Of a stretch of 64,000 bases of DNA, positions 23,964 through 34,637 are shown in pieces; within the stretch, counting starts at the first letter, position 1, and every line of letters starts with the position of its first letter. The stretch is from contig NZ_SMLB01000004.1 of assembly GCF_004349105.1 (NCBI RefSeq), forward strand, positions 124,001 to 188,000. Reading direction: 5' to 3'. The DNA comes from Jiangella aurantiaca (lineage in GTDB: Bacteria > Actinomycetota > Actinomycetes > Jiangellales > Jiangellaceae). The notes under the pieces are model-generated. The model was not told where the DNA came from and made no database searches. It worked only from the letters and a program-made list of their open reading frames with translations. The position numbers and the translations under genes were made by a program.

Positions 23964-25142
23964 TCAGAGCGGGTCGGCGACGAGCACGGTCGCCGCGCCG
24001 GCCACCCGGGTGACGACGAACGTCGCCGCCCGGTCGCCACGCGGCCGGACCGCCGCCCGCAGTTTCTCCGGCTCGACGCCGACGCCGCGCTTCTTCACCG
24101 TCAGCACGCCGATGTCCTGCTCGCGCACGTACCGGCGCAGCGCCTTCACGTCGTACGGCAGCCTGTCGAGGACGCGGTAGCCGCGGGCGAACGGGGTGTC
24201 GACGGCGGTGTCGACGGTCACGTAGGCGATGGACGGGTCCAGCAGGCCGCCGCCGACCCGCGCGGCCGCGGCCGTCACCAGGCCGGCCCGGATCACGGCG
24301 CCGTCCGGCTCGTAGAGGAACCCGCCCAGCGGGCGGACGGCCGGTCCGGGGTCGTCGCGGTCGGTGAGCGTCGCGCCCGACGGCAGCAGCGTCGCCCGCC
24401 GCCGGACGCCGTCCGCCGCCAGCGCGCCGGACCACAGCGCCGCCTCCTTCACCTCGCCGCGCTCGGACACCCACTCCGCCTCGACGCTGCCGGGGATCCG
24501 CTCGTGCGGCAGGCCGGGCGCGACCTTGACGCACGCCGTCGCGGCCAGCAGGTCCAGCACGAACGACCACGGCGGCCGGTATGCGTCCGGGTCGAACACC
24601 CGGCCGCGGCCGCCGCGGCGGGCCGGGTCGCAGACGACCGCCGCGAACGCCGTCCGGTCCACCGTCGTCGCGTCGGCGCACTCGACCCGCGCGGTCCCGG
24701 ACAGCCCGAGCGCATCGACGTTGGCCGCCGCGACGGCCGCGGTCAGTGGGTCCGCCTCGACGCCGGTCACCGTCAGGCCGGCCCGGGCCAGCTCGACGAG
24801 GTCGCCACCGATGCCGCAGCACAGGTCCGCGGCGGCCGCGCCCGGCCCGAGCGTCGCGGCCAGCCGCTCGGCCCGGTGCCGGGCGACGGCGACCCGGGTC
24901 GCCTGCTCGTAGCCGTCCACTGTGAAGAACATCCGTTCCGCGTCGGCCGGCTCGAACTTGTCGACGGCGCGCGCCCGCAGCCGCGCCTGCGTCAGCGCGG
25001 CGGCGACCAGGTCCGGGTCGTGCGATCGCCGCAGCCGGGTGCCCAGCGCGAACTCGTCCTCGCGCCCGTACGCCGCCGTGGCCTGCGCCAGCAGCGCGGC
25101 GCCGGCGGCGCTCCGGAGCTCGTCGAACGTGGTCGGCTGCAC
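23964..25142 (-). CDS. Class I SAM-dependent methyltransferase with THUMP-like domain
   Basis: A 392-residue protein common in actinobacteria near groES. The SAM-binding core is AAADLCCGIGGDLVELAR with VTGVEADPLTAAVAAANV; CDPARRGGRGRVFDP holds a DPxR/K catalytic-type motif. The C-terminal ~90 residues (RRYVREQDIGVLTVKKRGVG...) are the THUMP-like domain that suggests RNA as substrate. The reaction is unknown. The start is the GTG at 25140-25142. Divergent from groES, so its promoter shares the CIRCE region. Confidence 0.85.
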   Translation of the reverse strand: MQPTTFDELRSAAGAALLAQATAAYGREDEFALGTRLRRSHDPDLVAAALTQARLRARAVDKFEPADAERMFFTVDGYEQATRVAVARHRAERLAATLGPGAAAADLCCGIGGDLVELARAGLTVTGVEADPLTAAVAAANVDALGLSGTARVECADATTVDRTAFAAVVCDPARRGGRGRVFDPDAYRPPWSFVLDLLAATACVKVAPGLPHERIPGSVEAEWVSERGEVKEAALWSGALAADGVRRRATLLPSGATLTDRDDPGPAVRPLGGFLYEPDGAVIRAGLVTAAAARVGGGLLDPSIAYVTVDTAVDTPFARGYRVLDRLPYDVKALRRYVREQDIGVLTVKKRGVGVEPEKLRAAVRPRGDRAATFVVTRVAGAATVLVADPL

Positions 25143-25169
25143 GGCGGTCAGCCTCTCACCCCGAGCGGA

Positions 25170-25196
25170 CTAGCACTCATCTCGACCGAGTGCTAA
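25170..25196. promoter_or_regulatory. CIRCE operator (HrcA site)
   Basis: CTAGCACTC-N9-GAGTGCTAA matches the consensus TTAGCACTC-N9-GAGTGCTAA at all but the first base. HrcA binds this element and represses groESL until heat stress. It lies 129 bp before the groES start, in the gap divergent from the methyltransferase gene. Confidence 0.95.
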
Positions 25197-25205
25197 CTTG
25201 AGGAC

Positions 25206-25230
25206 TGGCACCCTCACCATGAGAGTGCCA
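25206..25230. promoter_or_regulatory. Second, degenerate CIRCE-like operator
   Basis: TGGCACCC-N9-GAGTGCCA keeps the 9-nt spacer and has one arm mismatch; it is 35 bp from the first CIRCE, centre to centre. Both arms share GGCAC/GTGCC rather than the canonical AGCAC/GTGCT, so HrcA affinity is likely lower. Confidence 0.7.
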
Positions 25231-25324
25231 ACGGTCGAGGTCGCCGGCACCCGCGACGACGGCGGCATGCGGCCGGTCCACCAGCAAGCATTCGTGACAT
25301 CCCGCGAAAGGGGAGGTCAGACAA

Positions 25325-25624
25325 GTGTCGGTCTCCATCAAGCCACTCGAGGACCGTATCGTGGTCAAGCCGCTGGAAGCGGAGCAGACCACGGCGTCCG
25401 GGCTCGTCATCCCTGACACCGCCAAGGAGAAGCCCCAGGAGGGCGAGGTCGTCGCCGTCGGTGAGGGCCGTTGGGACGACGAGGGCGAGAAGCGCATCCC
25501 GCTCGACGTCAAGGTCGGCGACGTGGTGCTCTACTCGAAGTACGGCGGCACCGAGGTGAAGTACGGCGGCGACGAGCTGCTCATCCTCTCCGGCCGCGAC
25601 GTGCTGGCGATCGTCCAGAAGTGA
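25325..25624 (+). CDS. groES: Co-chaperonin GroES
   Basis: The 99-residue lid of the chaperonin. It begins [23 protein letters not shown]; the mobile loop is [46 protein letters not shown] is the usual C terminus. GTG start at 25325 with AAAGGGGAGG 8 nt upstream. Expression is governed by CIRCE at 25170. groEL follows after 100 nt. Confidence 0.98.
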   Translation: MSVSIKPLEDRIVVKPLEAEQTTASGLVIPDTAKEKPQEGEVVAVGEGRWDDEGEKRIPLDVKVGDVVLYSKYGGTEVKYGGDELLILSGRDVLAIVQK

Positions 25625-25640
25625 CGCGCTGACGTCCTGA

Positions 25641-27338
<1,698 letters not shown>

Positions 27339-27354
27339 GGCTCATCGACCGGAC

Positions 27355-27391
27355 GACGGCCCGGGTCCCCTGCGCGGGGTCCCGGGCCGTC
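27355..27391 (+). terminator. Rho-independent-type terminator after groEL
   Basis: Arms GACGGCCCGGGTCCCC and GGGGTCCCGGGCCGTC, one mismatch, 5-nt loop, followed by GCTTTGAG. It closes the groESL unit 17 nt after the groEL stop. Confidence 0.85.
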
Positions 27392-27402
27392 GCTTTGAGA
27401 CG

Positions 27403-27996
27403 ATGTGCGGCGTGAAGCCGTCGCGCCGCTGGGTCCTCGTGCTGCTGCTCCCGCCGGCGGTGTCGCTGGCCGCGTGCGCGTCCGGGCCCGCCGACGCGGA
27501 CGAGCTGGCCGACCGGGCCGCGTCCGTCGGCGTCGACCCCGAGGTCGTCTACGCGGTCTCGCTGGACGGGTTCGAGCCGGTCTCGCAGTCCGTCGGGGTG
27601 TACGGCGAGGCCGGGTTCGGCGTCGCGTACGCCTCGTCCGACGGTGGCATGGCGATGCTCACCACCGACCCGCGCGGCATGACCGACGCCGACTGCCGGG
27701 CCGCCGACGGGTGCACCCCGGACGGCGACGGCTGGTACCGCGTCAGCGGCGACCAGCACGAGTACGTAGCCCTCCATGACGGCGTCGCGGTCGCGCTGGA
27801 AGCGCCCGTGGAAGCGGTCGACGAGGACACGCTGCGCTCGGCGGTGGCCGGTGCACACCCGCCGTCGGCGGACGAGCTGGCCGCGCTGTTCGAGCAGGTC
27901 CCGGACGGCGGCGGCGCGCCGGTCGAGCGTGGCGACCTGCCGCCGGCGGGCGACGGCGCACCGGTCGACAGTGGCGGGTCCGGGGCGGCCGGATAG
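27403..27996 (+). CDS. Hypothetical lipoprotein
   Basis: A 197-residue protein I do not recognise. It has a lipoprotein signal, PSRRWVLVLLLPPAVSLAAC, with lipobox LAAC. The mature part is acidic and Gly/Asp-rich, with one Cys pair (DADCRAADGC) that could form a disulfide, and a low-complexity Pro/Gly tail. The start may be ATG 27403 or GTG 27412. It directly follows the groEL terminator and converges on the kelch gene across a long hairpin. Confidence 0.7.
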   Translation: MCGVKPSRRWVLVLLLPPAVSLAACASGPADADELADRAASVGVDPEVVYAVSLDGFEPVSQSVGVYGEAGFGVAYASSDGGMAMLTTDPRGMTDADCRAADGCTPDGDGWYRVSGDQHEYVALHDGVAVALEAPVEAVDEDTLRSAVAGAHPPSADELAALFEQVPDGGGAPVERGDLPPAGDGAPVDSGGSGAAG

Positions 27997-28014
27997 CGAC
28001 CGCTCGGCCCGGAC

Positions 28015-28075
28015 GTTGATCATGGAGCAACGCCCCTTTCCCGCCGCTCCGAAGGGGGAGTTCTCCATGATCAAC
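28015..28075. terminator. Long TGATCAT-type hairpin between convergent genes
   Basis: GTTGATCATGGAG (28015-28027) pairs with CTCCATGATCAAC (28063-28075), and the stem continues through AAC-CCCCTT against AAGGGGG-GTT with small bulges, leaving a 10-nt loop. Outer bases GCCCGGACG / CGTTCGGGGC extend it. It can terminate both neighbours. Confidence 0.7.
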
Positions 28076-28101
28076 AAGCGTTCGGGGCGTCCTGCGTGAT
28101 C

Positions 28102-29328
28102 TCAGAAGCTCGCCTGCCAGACGCGCGGCGTGCGGATGCCGGGGCCGACCTCGCCGCTGGCGACGACCAGGTCGCCGTCCCAGTTCACGGCCGGCGTGGT
28201 GGCCGGTGGCGGGCCGGGAAACCAGCCGTCGACGGTCCAGCGGTCGCGTCGCGTGTCGTAGCGCAGCAGTTCGCCGTTGAACCCGGTGTGGTGGTCGTAG
28301 ATCCAGGTGACGACGTCGTTGTGCCGCTGCCACTCGGCTGATCCTGGCGGGGCGGCGTTGCGCAGCGCGACGTGGTGCTCGATGAGGTTCCAGCGGTCGA
28401 TGTCCTTGTCGCCGCCGGCGACGACCAGCCCGGTCCGGCCGACGGCGTGGGCGAGGCCGGCGGTGACGCACCAGGGCAGGTCGGCGATCCGCTCCCAGGC
28501 CCGATGGCGCGGGCTGTACGCGTACGCGTCCCGATAGAACGTCCACGACTTGTCCGCGTGCTGCGCCCGGCCGCTGAGCAGGAAGAACCGGCCGTCCTGA
28601 GCAGCGCCGACGGCGACGGTGCGCGGGTCGCCCGGCCAGCGCGGCAGCGCCGTCCAGCCGCGGTCCGGGCGGTCCAGGTCGAGCGCGACGAAGTCCGCGC
28701 CCTCGGCGACGTACACGACCCCGTCGACGATGCCCGCGACGGCGTACGACATCGGGCGGGGGAGCGGCGGCAGGTCGGTGCGGTCCAGGCGCTCGCGGCG
28801 GGCGTCCCAGCGCAAGTGGTAGACGTCGGCGAACTTCTCGGCCGGGCGCTGCAGCGTGCCGCTGGGACCGCCGCGGTAGCCCTCTCCGCCGATCACCAGC
28901 ACGCCGTCGCCGGTGCTCAGTGTCGCTGTATAGCCGACGGCGTCGGGCAGCCGCCCGGCGTCGCGCCAGCGCTGCGTGCGGCGGTCGTAGACGAAGGCGT
29001 CGTTCCAGTACACCTTGCCGAGCGTGTTCGCCCTGGTGGCGGTCAGCGCCGGCTCCGGGAAGTTGGCCCCGCCGGCGACGATCAGGTGGTCGACGTGTGC
29101 GCCGGCGATCGGCCCGGCCAGCCCGAGCTGGGTCCAGAAGGGCTCGCCGACCGGGATCGCGTCGTGCCAGTCGGTCGTGTTCGCCGGGACGTCGGGCAGC
29201 CGGCGCCAGGTCGCCCCGCTGTCCGCCGTCGACCCGGCCGCTGTCGTCGTCGCTGAGCTCGCCGTCCAGGCGACCGGGCCGGCCGCCGCTGCCAGGGCGA
29301 GCGCCGCTCGCCGCGTGAGGTCCGTCAT
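28102..29328 (-). CDS. Exported kelch protein, N-acetylneuraminate epimerase-like (NanM type)
   Basis: A 408-residue protein with a twin-Arg-like signal (LTRRAALALAAAAGPVAW) and a kelch beta-propeller. Repeats include WRRLPDVPANTTDWHDAIPVGEP, VLVIGGEGYRG, VYHLRWDARRERL, YAVAGIVDGVVYVAEG and GLVVAGGDKDIDRWNLIEH. NanM epimerises alpha- to beta-sialic acid after its release. Its partner, a sialidase, is divergent and shares the operator region, which supports this call. The start ATG (29326-29328) overlaps the first base-pairs of a palindromic operator. No sialic acid transporter is nearby. Confidence 0.75.
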   Translation of the reverse strand: MTDLTRRAALALAAAAGPVAWTASSATTTAAGSTADSGATWRRLPDVPANTTDWHDAIPVGEPFWTQLGLAGPIAGAHVDHLIVAGGANFPEPALTATRANTLGKVYWNDAFVYDRRTQRWRDAGRLPDAVGYTATLSTGDGVLVIGGEGYRGGPSGTLQRPAEKFADVYHLRWDARRERLDRTDLPPLPRPMSYAVAGIVDGVVYVAEGADFVALDLDRPDRGWTALPRWPGDPRTVAVGAAQDGRFFLLSGRAQHADKSWTFYRDAYAYSPRHRAWERIADLPWCVTAGLAHAVGRTGLVVAGGDKDIDRWNLIEHHVALRNAAPPGSAEWQRHNDVVTWIYDHHTGFNGELLRYDTRRDRWTVDGWFPGPPPATTPAVNWDGDLVVASGEVGPGIRTPRVWQASF

Positions 29329-29338
29329 GTCGGATATG
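29326..29338. promoter_or_regulatory. Palindromic operator copy 1 (over kelch gene start)
   Basis: CATGTCGGATATG differs from the perfect site CATATCCGATATG at two bases, one of them central. It covers the start codon of the kelch gene, so a bound regulator would block its transcription or early elongation. Confidence 0.55.
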
Positions 29339-29380
29339 GAACAAGTCGATCGACCGCTCGTCAATGGTTTCGACACCTTC

Positions 29381-29410
29381 TTGACACATATCCGATATGT
29401 GATGTGGGAT
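29381..29410 (+). promoter_or_regulatory. Sialidase promoter with perfect 17-bp operator
   Basis: TTGACA (29381-29386) and TGGGAT (29405-29410) are a plausible -35/-10 pair, 18 bp apart. The spacer holds the perfect palindrome CACATATCCGATATGTG (29385-29401). Its size and symmetry fit a GntR- or TetR-type repressor. The regulator is not encoded in the window. Confidence 0.6.
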
Positions 29411-29437
29411 GGATCTTCCCCGACGAAGGAGGACCGT

Positions 29438-31282
29438 ATGCGCCCGCCCGTCGTCCTCGCCCTCGCACTCGCTCTGCCTGCCGGCGTCCTGGCTGCTCAC
29501 GAGCCCGCGCAGGCCGCAACGCCGGCCGCCGTCCAGCAGACGGTCGTCTTCGAGTCCGGCACCGAGGGCTACGACACGTTCCGCATCCCCGCGATCGTCC
29601 GCTCCGAGGCCGGGACGCTGCTGGCGTTCGCCGAGGGCCGGGTCGGCGGCGGTGGCGACACCGGCGACATCGACCTGGTGCTGCGCCGCTCGCACGACGA
29701 CGGCCGCACCTGGGGCCCGTTGCAGGTGGTCGGCGACAACGGACTGAACGTCTTCGGCAACCCTACGCCCGTGGTCGACCCCGCGACCGGCGACATCGTC
29801 CTGCTCAGCACCCACAACGCCGGCGACGCCACCGAGGCGGAGATCATGCGCGGCGAGGTCACGCCCGAGCAGAGCCGCCGGGTGTTCGTCCAGCGCAGCA
29901 CCGACGACGGCGCCACCTGGTCGGCCGCGCGGGACATCACCGCGGCCACCAAGCTGCCGCAGTGGCGCTGGTACGCGACCGGTCCGGTGCACGCGATCGC
30001 GCTCGAGCACGGCGAGCACCGCGGCCGGCTGGTCGCGCCGGCCAACCACTCGACCAGCCCGCCGCCCGGATCGTCCGACACCGGGCAGGAGGCGAAGTAC
30101 TACGGCGCGCACTCCCTCTACAGCGACGACGGCGGCCTGACCTGGCAGCTCGGCGATGTCGACACGCCGCTGACCGGCGTCGTGAACCCGAACGAGAACA
30201 CCGTCACCGAGCTGGCCGACGGCACGCTGTACTTCAACGCCCGCGACCAGAACGGCACCGGCATGGGGACCCGTGCGTCGACCACGAGCAGCGACGGCGG
30301 CGAGACGTTCGATGCACCGTTCGAGTTGCAGCCGGCGATCGTCACGCCGGTGGTGCAGGGGTCGGTGCTGCGGCTGCCGCGCGCCGGCGACCGGCTCGTC
30401 TACGCCGGACCGTCGAACCCGGCGGCGCGGCGGACGCTGCAGCTGCGGTACAGCTTCGACGCAGGGGCGACGTGGACCGGCGGCCTGGTCCTGCACGAGG
30501 GGCCGGCCGCGTACTCCGACCTCGTCCAGGCCGGCGGCCGGACGCTCGGCGTGCTGTACGAGAACGGCGACACCGGCACCTACGAGCGGATCACCTTCGC
30601 CCGGGTTCCGCAGGCGCTGCTCGACCACGGGCTGCCGCCGGTCGTGACGACGCCCGACGTGTCGGGTGGCGGCCAGGACGGCGTGGTCGGGGGCGCGCCG
30701 GTCGTGGTGCCGGACGGCGCCGTCGGCGGCGCGTTGCGGTTCGCGGCCGCGGGCGATCACGTCGCGGTGCCCCGGAGCACGCGGCTCGACGTCGGCGACG
30801 GCCCGTTCACCGCGGCCGGCTGGTTCCGCAGCGGCGTTGCCGCCGACCAGGCGCTGCTGTGGGCGTACAACTCCGGCAGCGGGCGGTCGCAGTGGTGGAT
30901 CCGGCTGGAACCCGGCAGCGACCGGATCCGCGCCTTCGTCGACACCGACCTGGGCGCGGGCACGCTGGTCGCGGCGGGCTCGTTCGCCGACGGCGCGTGG
31001 CACCACGTCGCGCTGACTCGCGGCGCGGACGGCATCGCCCTCTACGTCGACGGCGTGCCGGCCGCGTCGGGCGGGCCGGTGGCCGGGTCCGTCACCACTG
31101 ACGCGACCATCGGCCTGCACCTCGGCCAGCGGCCGGACGCCGCCAACCAGCTACTGGGCGACCTCGACGACGTCTGGCTGCTCGGCCGCGCGGCGTCGGC
31201 GGCCGAGATCGCCGCGCTGGCCGCCGGTGACCCCGTCGGCGACCCGCTCGTGCACCTGCCGCTGGAGGAACTGCGCGGCTGA
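29438..31282 (+). CDS. Secreted exo-alpha-sialidase with LamG-like domain
   Basis: A 614-residue exported sialidase (GH33). Signal peptide to about residue 31 ending AQAA. The N-terminal catalytic motif is DTFRIPAIVRSEAGTLLAFAEGR (FRIP with catalytic Arg). Asp boxes recur: SHDDGRTWG, STDDGATWS, SDDGGLTWQ, SSDGGETF, SFDAGATWT. From about residue 400 a concanavalin/LamG-like domain follows (AAGWFRSG, WHHVALTRGADGIALYVDG), probably for carbohydrate binding. ATG 29438 has GAAGGAGG 6 nt upstream. It would free sialic acid for the kelch epimerase encoded divergently. Confidence 0.93.
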   Translation: MRPPVVLALALALPAGVLAAHEPAQAATPAAVQQTVVFESGTEGYDTFRIPAIVRSEAGTLLAFAEGRVGGGGDTGDIDLVLRRSHDDGRTWGPLQVVGDNGLNVFGNPTPVVDPATGDIVLLSTHNAGDATEAEIMRGEVTPEQSRRVFVQRSTDDGATWSAARDITAATKLPQWRWYATGPVHAIALEHGEHRGRLVAPANHSTSPPPGSSDTGQEAKYYGAHSLYSDDGGLTWQLGDVDTPLTGVVNPNENTVTELADGTLYFNARDQNGTGMGTRASTTSSDGGETFDAPFELQPAIVTPVVQGSVLRLPRAGDRLVYAGPSNPAARRTLQLRYSFDAGATWTGGLVLHEGPAAYSDLVQAGGRTLGVLYENGDTGTYERITFARVPQALLDHGLPPVVTTPDVSGGGQDGVVGGAPVVVPDGAVGGALRFAAAGDHVAVPRSTRLDVGDGPFTAAGWFRSGVAADQALLWAYNSGSGRSQWWIRLEPGSDRIRAFVDTDLGAGTLVAAGSFADGAWHHVALTRGADGIALYVDGVPAASGGPVAGSVTTDATIGLHLGQRPDAANQLLGDLDDVWLLGRAASAAEIAALAAGDPVGDPLVHLPLEELRG

Positions 31283-31343
31283 CCTCTTACGCTGAGTGTC
31301 CCTGACGCCGAGGAGGATGGGACACCATGCGAGAGGCGAGGCG

Positions 31344-32333
31344 ATGAGCCGTGCGCGGGTCGGTTACGCGGCCATGCTGGAGCGGTTCGCGCCGTCCGAG
31401 GTGGTGCAACTGGCGGTGGCGGCCGAGGCGGCCGGGTTCGACGGCGTCATGGCCGACGACCACTTCCAGCCATGGACGCCGCAGCAGGGGCAGGCCGGGT
31501 TCGTCTGGAACGTCATGACGGCGATGGCCGAGCGCACCCGCGGCTCGGTCGGCGTCGGCGCGACCTGCCCGTCGTTCCGCTGGCACCCGGCCGTCGTCGC
31601 GCAGGCGGCGGCGACGCTGGAGCAGCTGTACCCGGGCCGGCACTGGCTGGGCATCGGGTCCGGCGAGGCGATCAGCGAGCACGTCGTCGGCGGGTACTGG
31701 CCCGAGGCGCCGCAGCGGATCGCCCGCATGTTCGAGGCGGTCGAGATCATCCAGAAGCTCTTCACCGGCCGCGACGTCCGCCACGACGGCCGGTTCTTCA
31801 CGCTCGAACGGACCCGGCTGTGGACCATGCCTGAAACGCCGCCGCCGGTCTACATCGCGACGTCCGGGCCGATCACCGCCCGCCGGGCCGGCGGCTCCTG
31901 CGACGGGATGATCACCGTCGCCAGCACGCCGGACAAGGTCGCCGCCCTGTTCGGCCGGTTCGACGAGGGTGCCCGCGCGGCAGGCAAGGACCCGTCGACG
32001 CTGGCCAAGATCGTGCAGGTGCACCTGTCGTGGGCGCCGGACCCCGCCGAGGCCGCCGCCCAGGCGCTGCGTGAGTGGCCGAACGGCGCCATGCGGTTCT
32101 CGAAGGCCGACATCCGCTCGCCGTACGACTTCGACCAGATCGCCCGCATGGTCCGGGTGGAGGACTTCGAGGGCCGGGTCACCATCTCCGACGAGCTCGA
32201 CGTGCATCGGCAGGAGATCCAGCGCTACCTGGACGTCGGCGCCACCCACGTGTACCTGCACGACGCCGGCCCCGACCAGCGCACCTGGATCGACGTGTTC
32301 GGCCGCGAGGTCCTGCCCAAGCTCACCGCCTGA
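31344..32333 (+). CDS. LLM-class F420-dependent oxidoreductase
   Basis: A 329-residue luciferase-like monooxygenase fold protein of the F420-dependent group (glucose-6-phosphate dehydrogenase-like subfamily). Motifs: RVGYAAMLERFAPSEVVQLAVAAE, MADDHFQPW, RHWLGIGSGEAISEH, YIATSGPITARRAGGSCDGMI. Glycine and histidine positions fit F420 binding. The substrate is unknown. ATG 31344 with GAGAGGCGAGG upstream. It suggests the cell makes F420, which fits the possible F420-0 importer 1.5 kb downstream. The 3' end overlaps DoxX by 11 bp. Confidence 0.85.
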   Translation: MSRARVGYAAMLERFAPSEVVQLAVAAEAAGFDGVMADDHFQPWTPQQGQAGFVWNVMTAMAERTRGSVGVGATCPSFRWHPAVVAQAAATLEQLYPGRHWLGIGSGEAISEHVVGGYWPEAPQRIARMFEAVEIIQKLFTGRDVRHDGRFFTLERTRLWTMPETPPPVYIATSGPITARRAGGSCDGMITVASTPDKVAALFGRFDEGARAAGKDPSTLAKIVQVHLSWAPDPAEAAAQALREWPNGAMRFSKADIRSPYDFDQIARMVRVEDFEGRVTISDELDVHRQEIQRYLDVGATHVYLHDAGPDQRTWIDVFGREVLPKLTA

Positions 32334-32787
32334 GCGCGCCGTCGATGCTGTACCGGCCGGCGCCGGTGCCGACCAGGGCGAGCGAGGCGGCGAGCATGAT
32401 GAACGCGAAGCCGGAACCGGAGCCGTCCTGGCCCATGACCAGCGGCTCGCCCCGGTGGACCCAGATGAGCGCGCCGGCCATGACGGAGACGAGACCCAGC
32501 CCGACCAGCCGGGTCAGGCCACCCAGAATCAGCACGGCGCCGCCGATGAGCTGCAGGTAGGCGCCGTACCAGGCGCTCAGCTCCGGGAGCGGGATGCCCG
32601 CGCCGCGGTAGTTCTCGACGTTCGCGCCGGCCCCACCCGGTTGCGTCGCGTCGCCCCAGCCGTGGGTGACGAATACTGTCCCGACCGCGACCCGCAGGAC
32701 GAGCAGGCCGAGGTCGGTACCGGTGCGTCGGGTGTCCTCGTCGAGCGTGAACCGGCTCAGCCGGTTGGTCATGGTGTCCTTCGTCAT
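32323..32787 (-). CDS. DoxX family membrane protein
   Basis: A 154-residue protein with four membrane helices: LLVLRVAVGTVFVTHGWGD, AYLQLIGGAVLILGGLTRLVGLGL, VMAGALIWVH and FIMLAASLALVGTG. This is the DoxX/DoxD-like pattern, linked in some bacteria to thiol/redox stress response at the membrane. It is divergent from a LysR gene, which is its likely regulator. Converges on the F420-type oxidoreductase gene with an 11-bp overlap. Confidence 0.85.
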   Translation of the reverse strand: MTKDTMTNRLSRFTLDEDTRRTGTDLGLLVLRVAVGTVFVTHGWGDATQPGGAGANVENYRGAGIPLPELSAWYGAYLQLIGGAVLILGGLTRLVGLGLVSVMAGALIWVHRGEPLVMGQDGSGSGFAFIMLAASLALVGTGAGRYSIDGALRR

Positions 32788-32845
32788 GCCTTCACCGCAT
32801 CATCGTCGGGCGTGCTGCGAGAAGGACCGATGCGATCCGGACTCA

Positions 32846-32851
32846 TACTCT
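32846..32851 (+). promoter_or_regulatory. Leaderless -10 hexamer of lysR gene
   Basis: TACTCT with 6 nt (GGGGGT) to the ATG at 32858. Confidence 0.5.
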
Positions 32852-32857
32852 GGGGGT

Positions 32858-33799
32858 ATGGATTCGCTGGACGTTCGGGACCTGCGTTACTTCGTCGCGG
32901 TGGCGGAAGAGCTGAACTTCTCCAGGGCGGCCGGTCGCCTCGGCATCGCCCAGCCGCCGCTGTCGCGGGCCATCCGCCAGCTGGAGCGTCGCCTGGGTGC
33001 GCCGCTTTTCCATCGCGACACCCGGACGGTCGCGCTGACGGAGCTCGGAGCGAGCGTGCTGGACGACGCGCGTCACGCGCTCGACGTGCTCGCCGGCGTC
33101 TCCCGCCGCGCCCACCGCGCGGCCCAGGCCGTGCCGACGCTGGTGGTCACCGCCAAGCCGGGCATCGCGACCGGCATGGCGCGCCGCATCGTCGACGCGT
33201 ACGCCGCACTGCCTGGCGCGATCCGGGTGACCACCGTCGTCAGCGGCTACCGGGAGCAGGCCGCCATGGTCCGGGACGGACGGGCCGACGTCGCGCTGCT
33301 CAGCTCGTTCTTCGACGCTCGCGGCCTGGACAGCGAGCCGCTCACCGTCGAACGACGCGTGGCCGCGCTGCCGGCCGGGCACCGACTGGCCGCCCAGGCG
33401 CAGCTGACCTGCGCCGACCTGCGGGGCGAGCCGATACCCCGGTGGCCGGGCGCCTCCGTCGCCGAACGCGCCTACTGGACCGGCCAGGATCAGGCCGGCG
33501 CGTTCCGTCGCGGCGACGAGCTTGCGCCGGCCGGTCCGGAGGTCCACGATCCGGCCCAGCTGATCGAGGTGGTCGCGCTCGGCCAGGCGGTCGCGCTGAT
33601 CCCTCGGTCGCTCGCCGAACAGCACCCGCGCGCCGACGTCGCCTACCGTCCGGTCGCGGATGCGACCCCCTACACCATCGCCGCCGTCTGGCCGGAGAAC
33701 TCCCGCTCGCCGCACATCGCCCGGCTCGTCCGCACGGCCACCGACCTCTACGGCAGCGGCTCCGACGCGGTGGTCGCCGCACACCACCTGGCCTCATGA
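32858..33799 (+). CDS. LysR family transcriptional regulator
   Basis: A 313-residue regulator. The winged-helix N terminus is LDVRDLRYFVAVAEELNFSRAAGRLGIAQPPLSRAIRQLE, shown here as family evidence in parts: the turn is AAGRLGIAQPPLSRAIRQL. The periplasmic-binding-like effector domain spans about residues 90-300, with VTTVVSGYREQAAMVRDGRADVALL. Divergent from DoxX with 70 bp between; LysR proteins usually control the divergent neighbour. The effector is unknown. Its 3' end is 37 bp from the convergent ABC gene. Confidence 0.88.
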   Translation: MDSLDVRDLRYFVAVAEELNFSRAAGRLGIAQPPLSRAIRQLERRLGAPLFHRDTRTVALTELGASVLDDARHALDVLAGVSRRAHRAAQAVPTLVVTAKPGIATGMARRIVDAYAALPGAIRVTTVVSGYREQAAMVRDGRADVALLSSFFDARGLDSEPLTVERRVAALPAGHRLAAQAQLTCADLRGEPIPRWPGASVAERAYWTGQDQAGAFRRGDELAPAGPEVHDPAQLIEVVALGQAVALIPRSLAEQHPRADVAYRPVADATPYTIAAVWPENSRSPHIARLVRTATDLYGSGSDAVVAAHHLAS

Positions 33800-33836
33800 C
33801 GGTCGTCGTGGGGCGACGCCGTCACTCCCTGTCCGA

Positions 33837-34633
<797 letters not shown>

Positions 34634-34637
<4 letters not shown>

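Noticed and set aside
27743-31120. A minus-strand open frame of over 1100 codons across the kelch and sialidase genes
   Set aside because: It crosses two real genes in wrong frames and has no recognisable domain.
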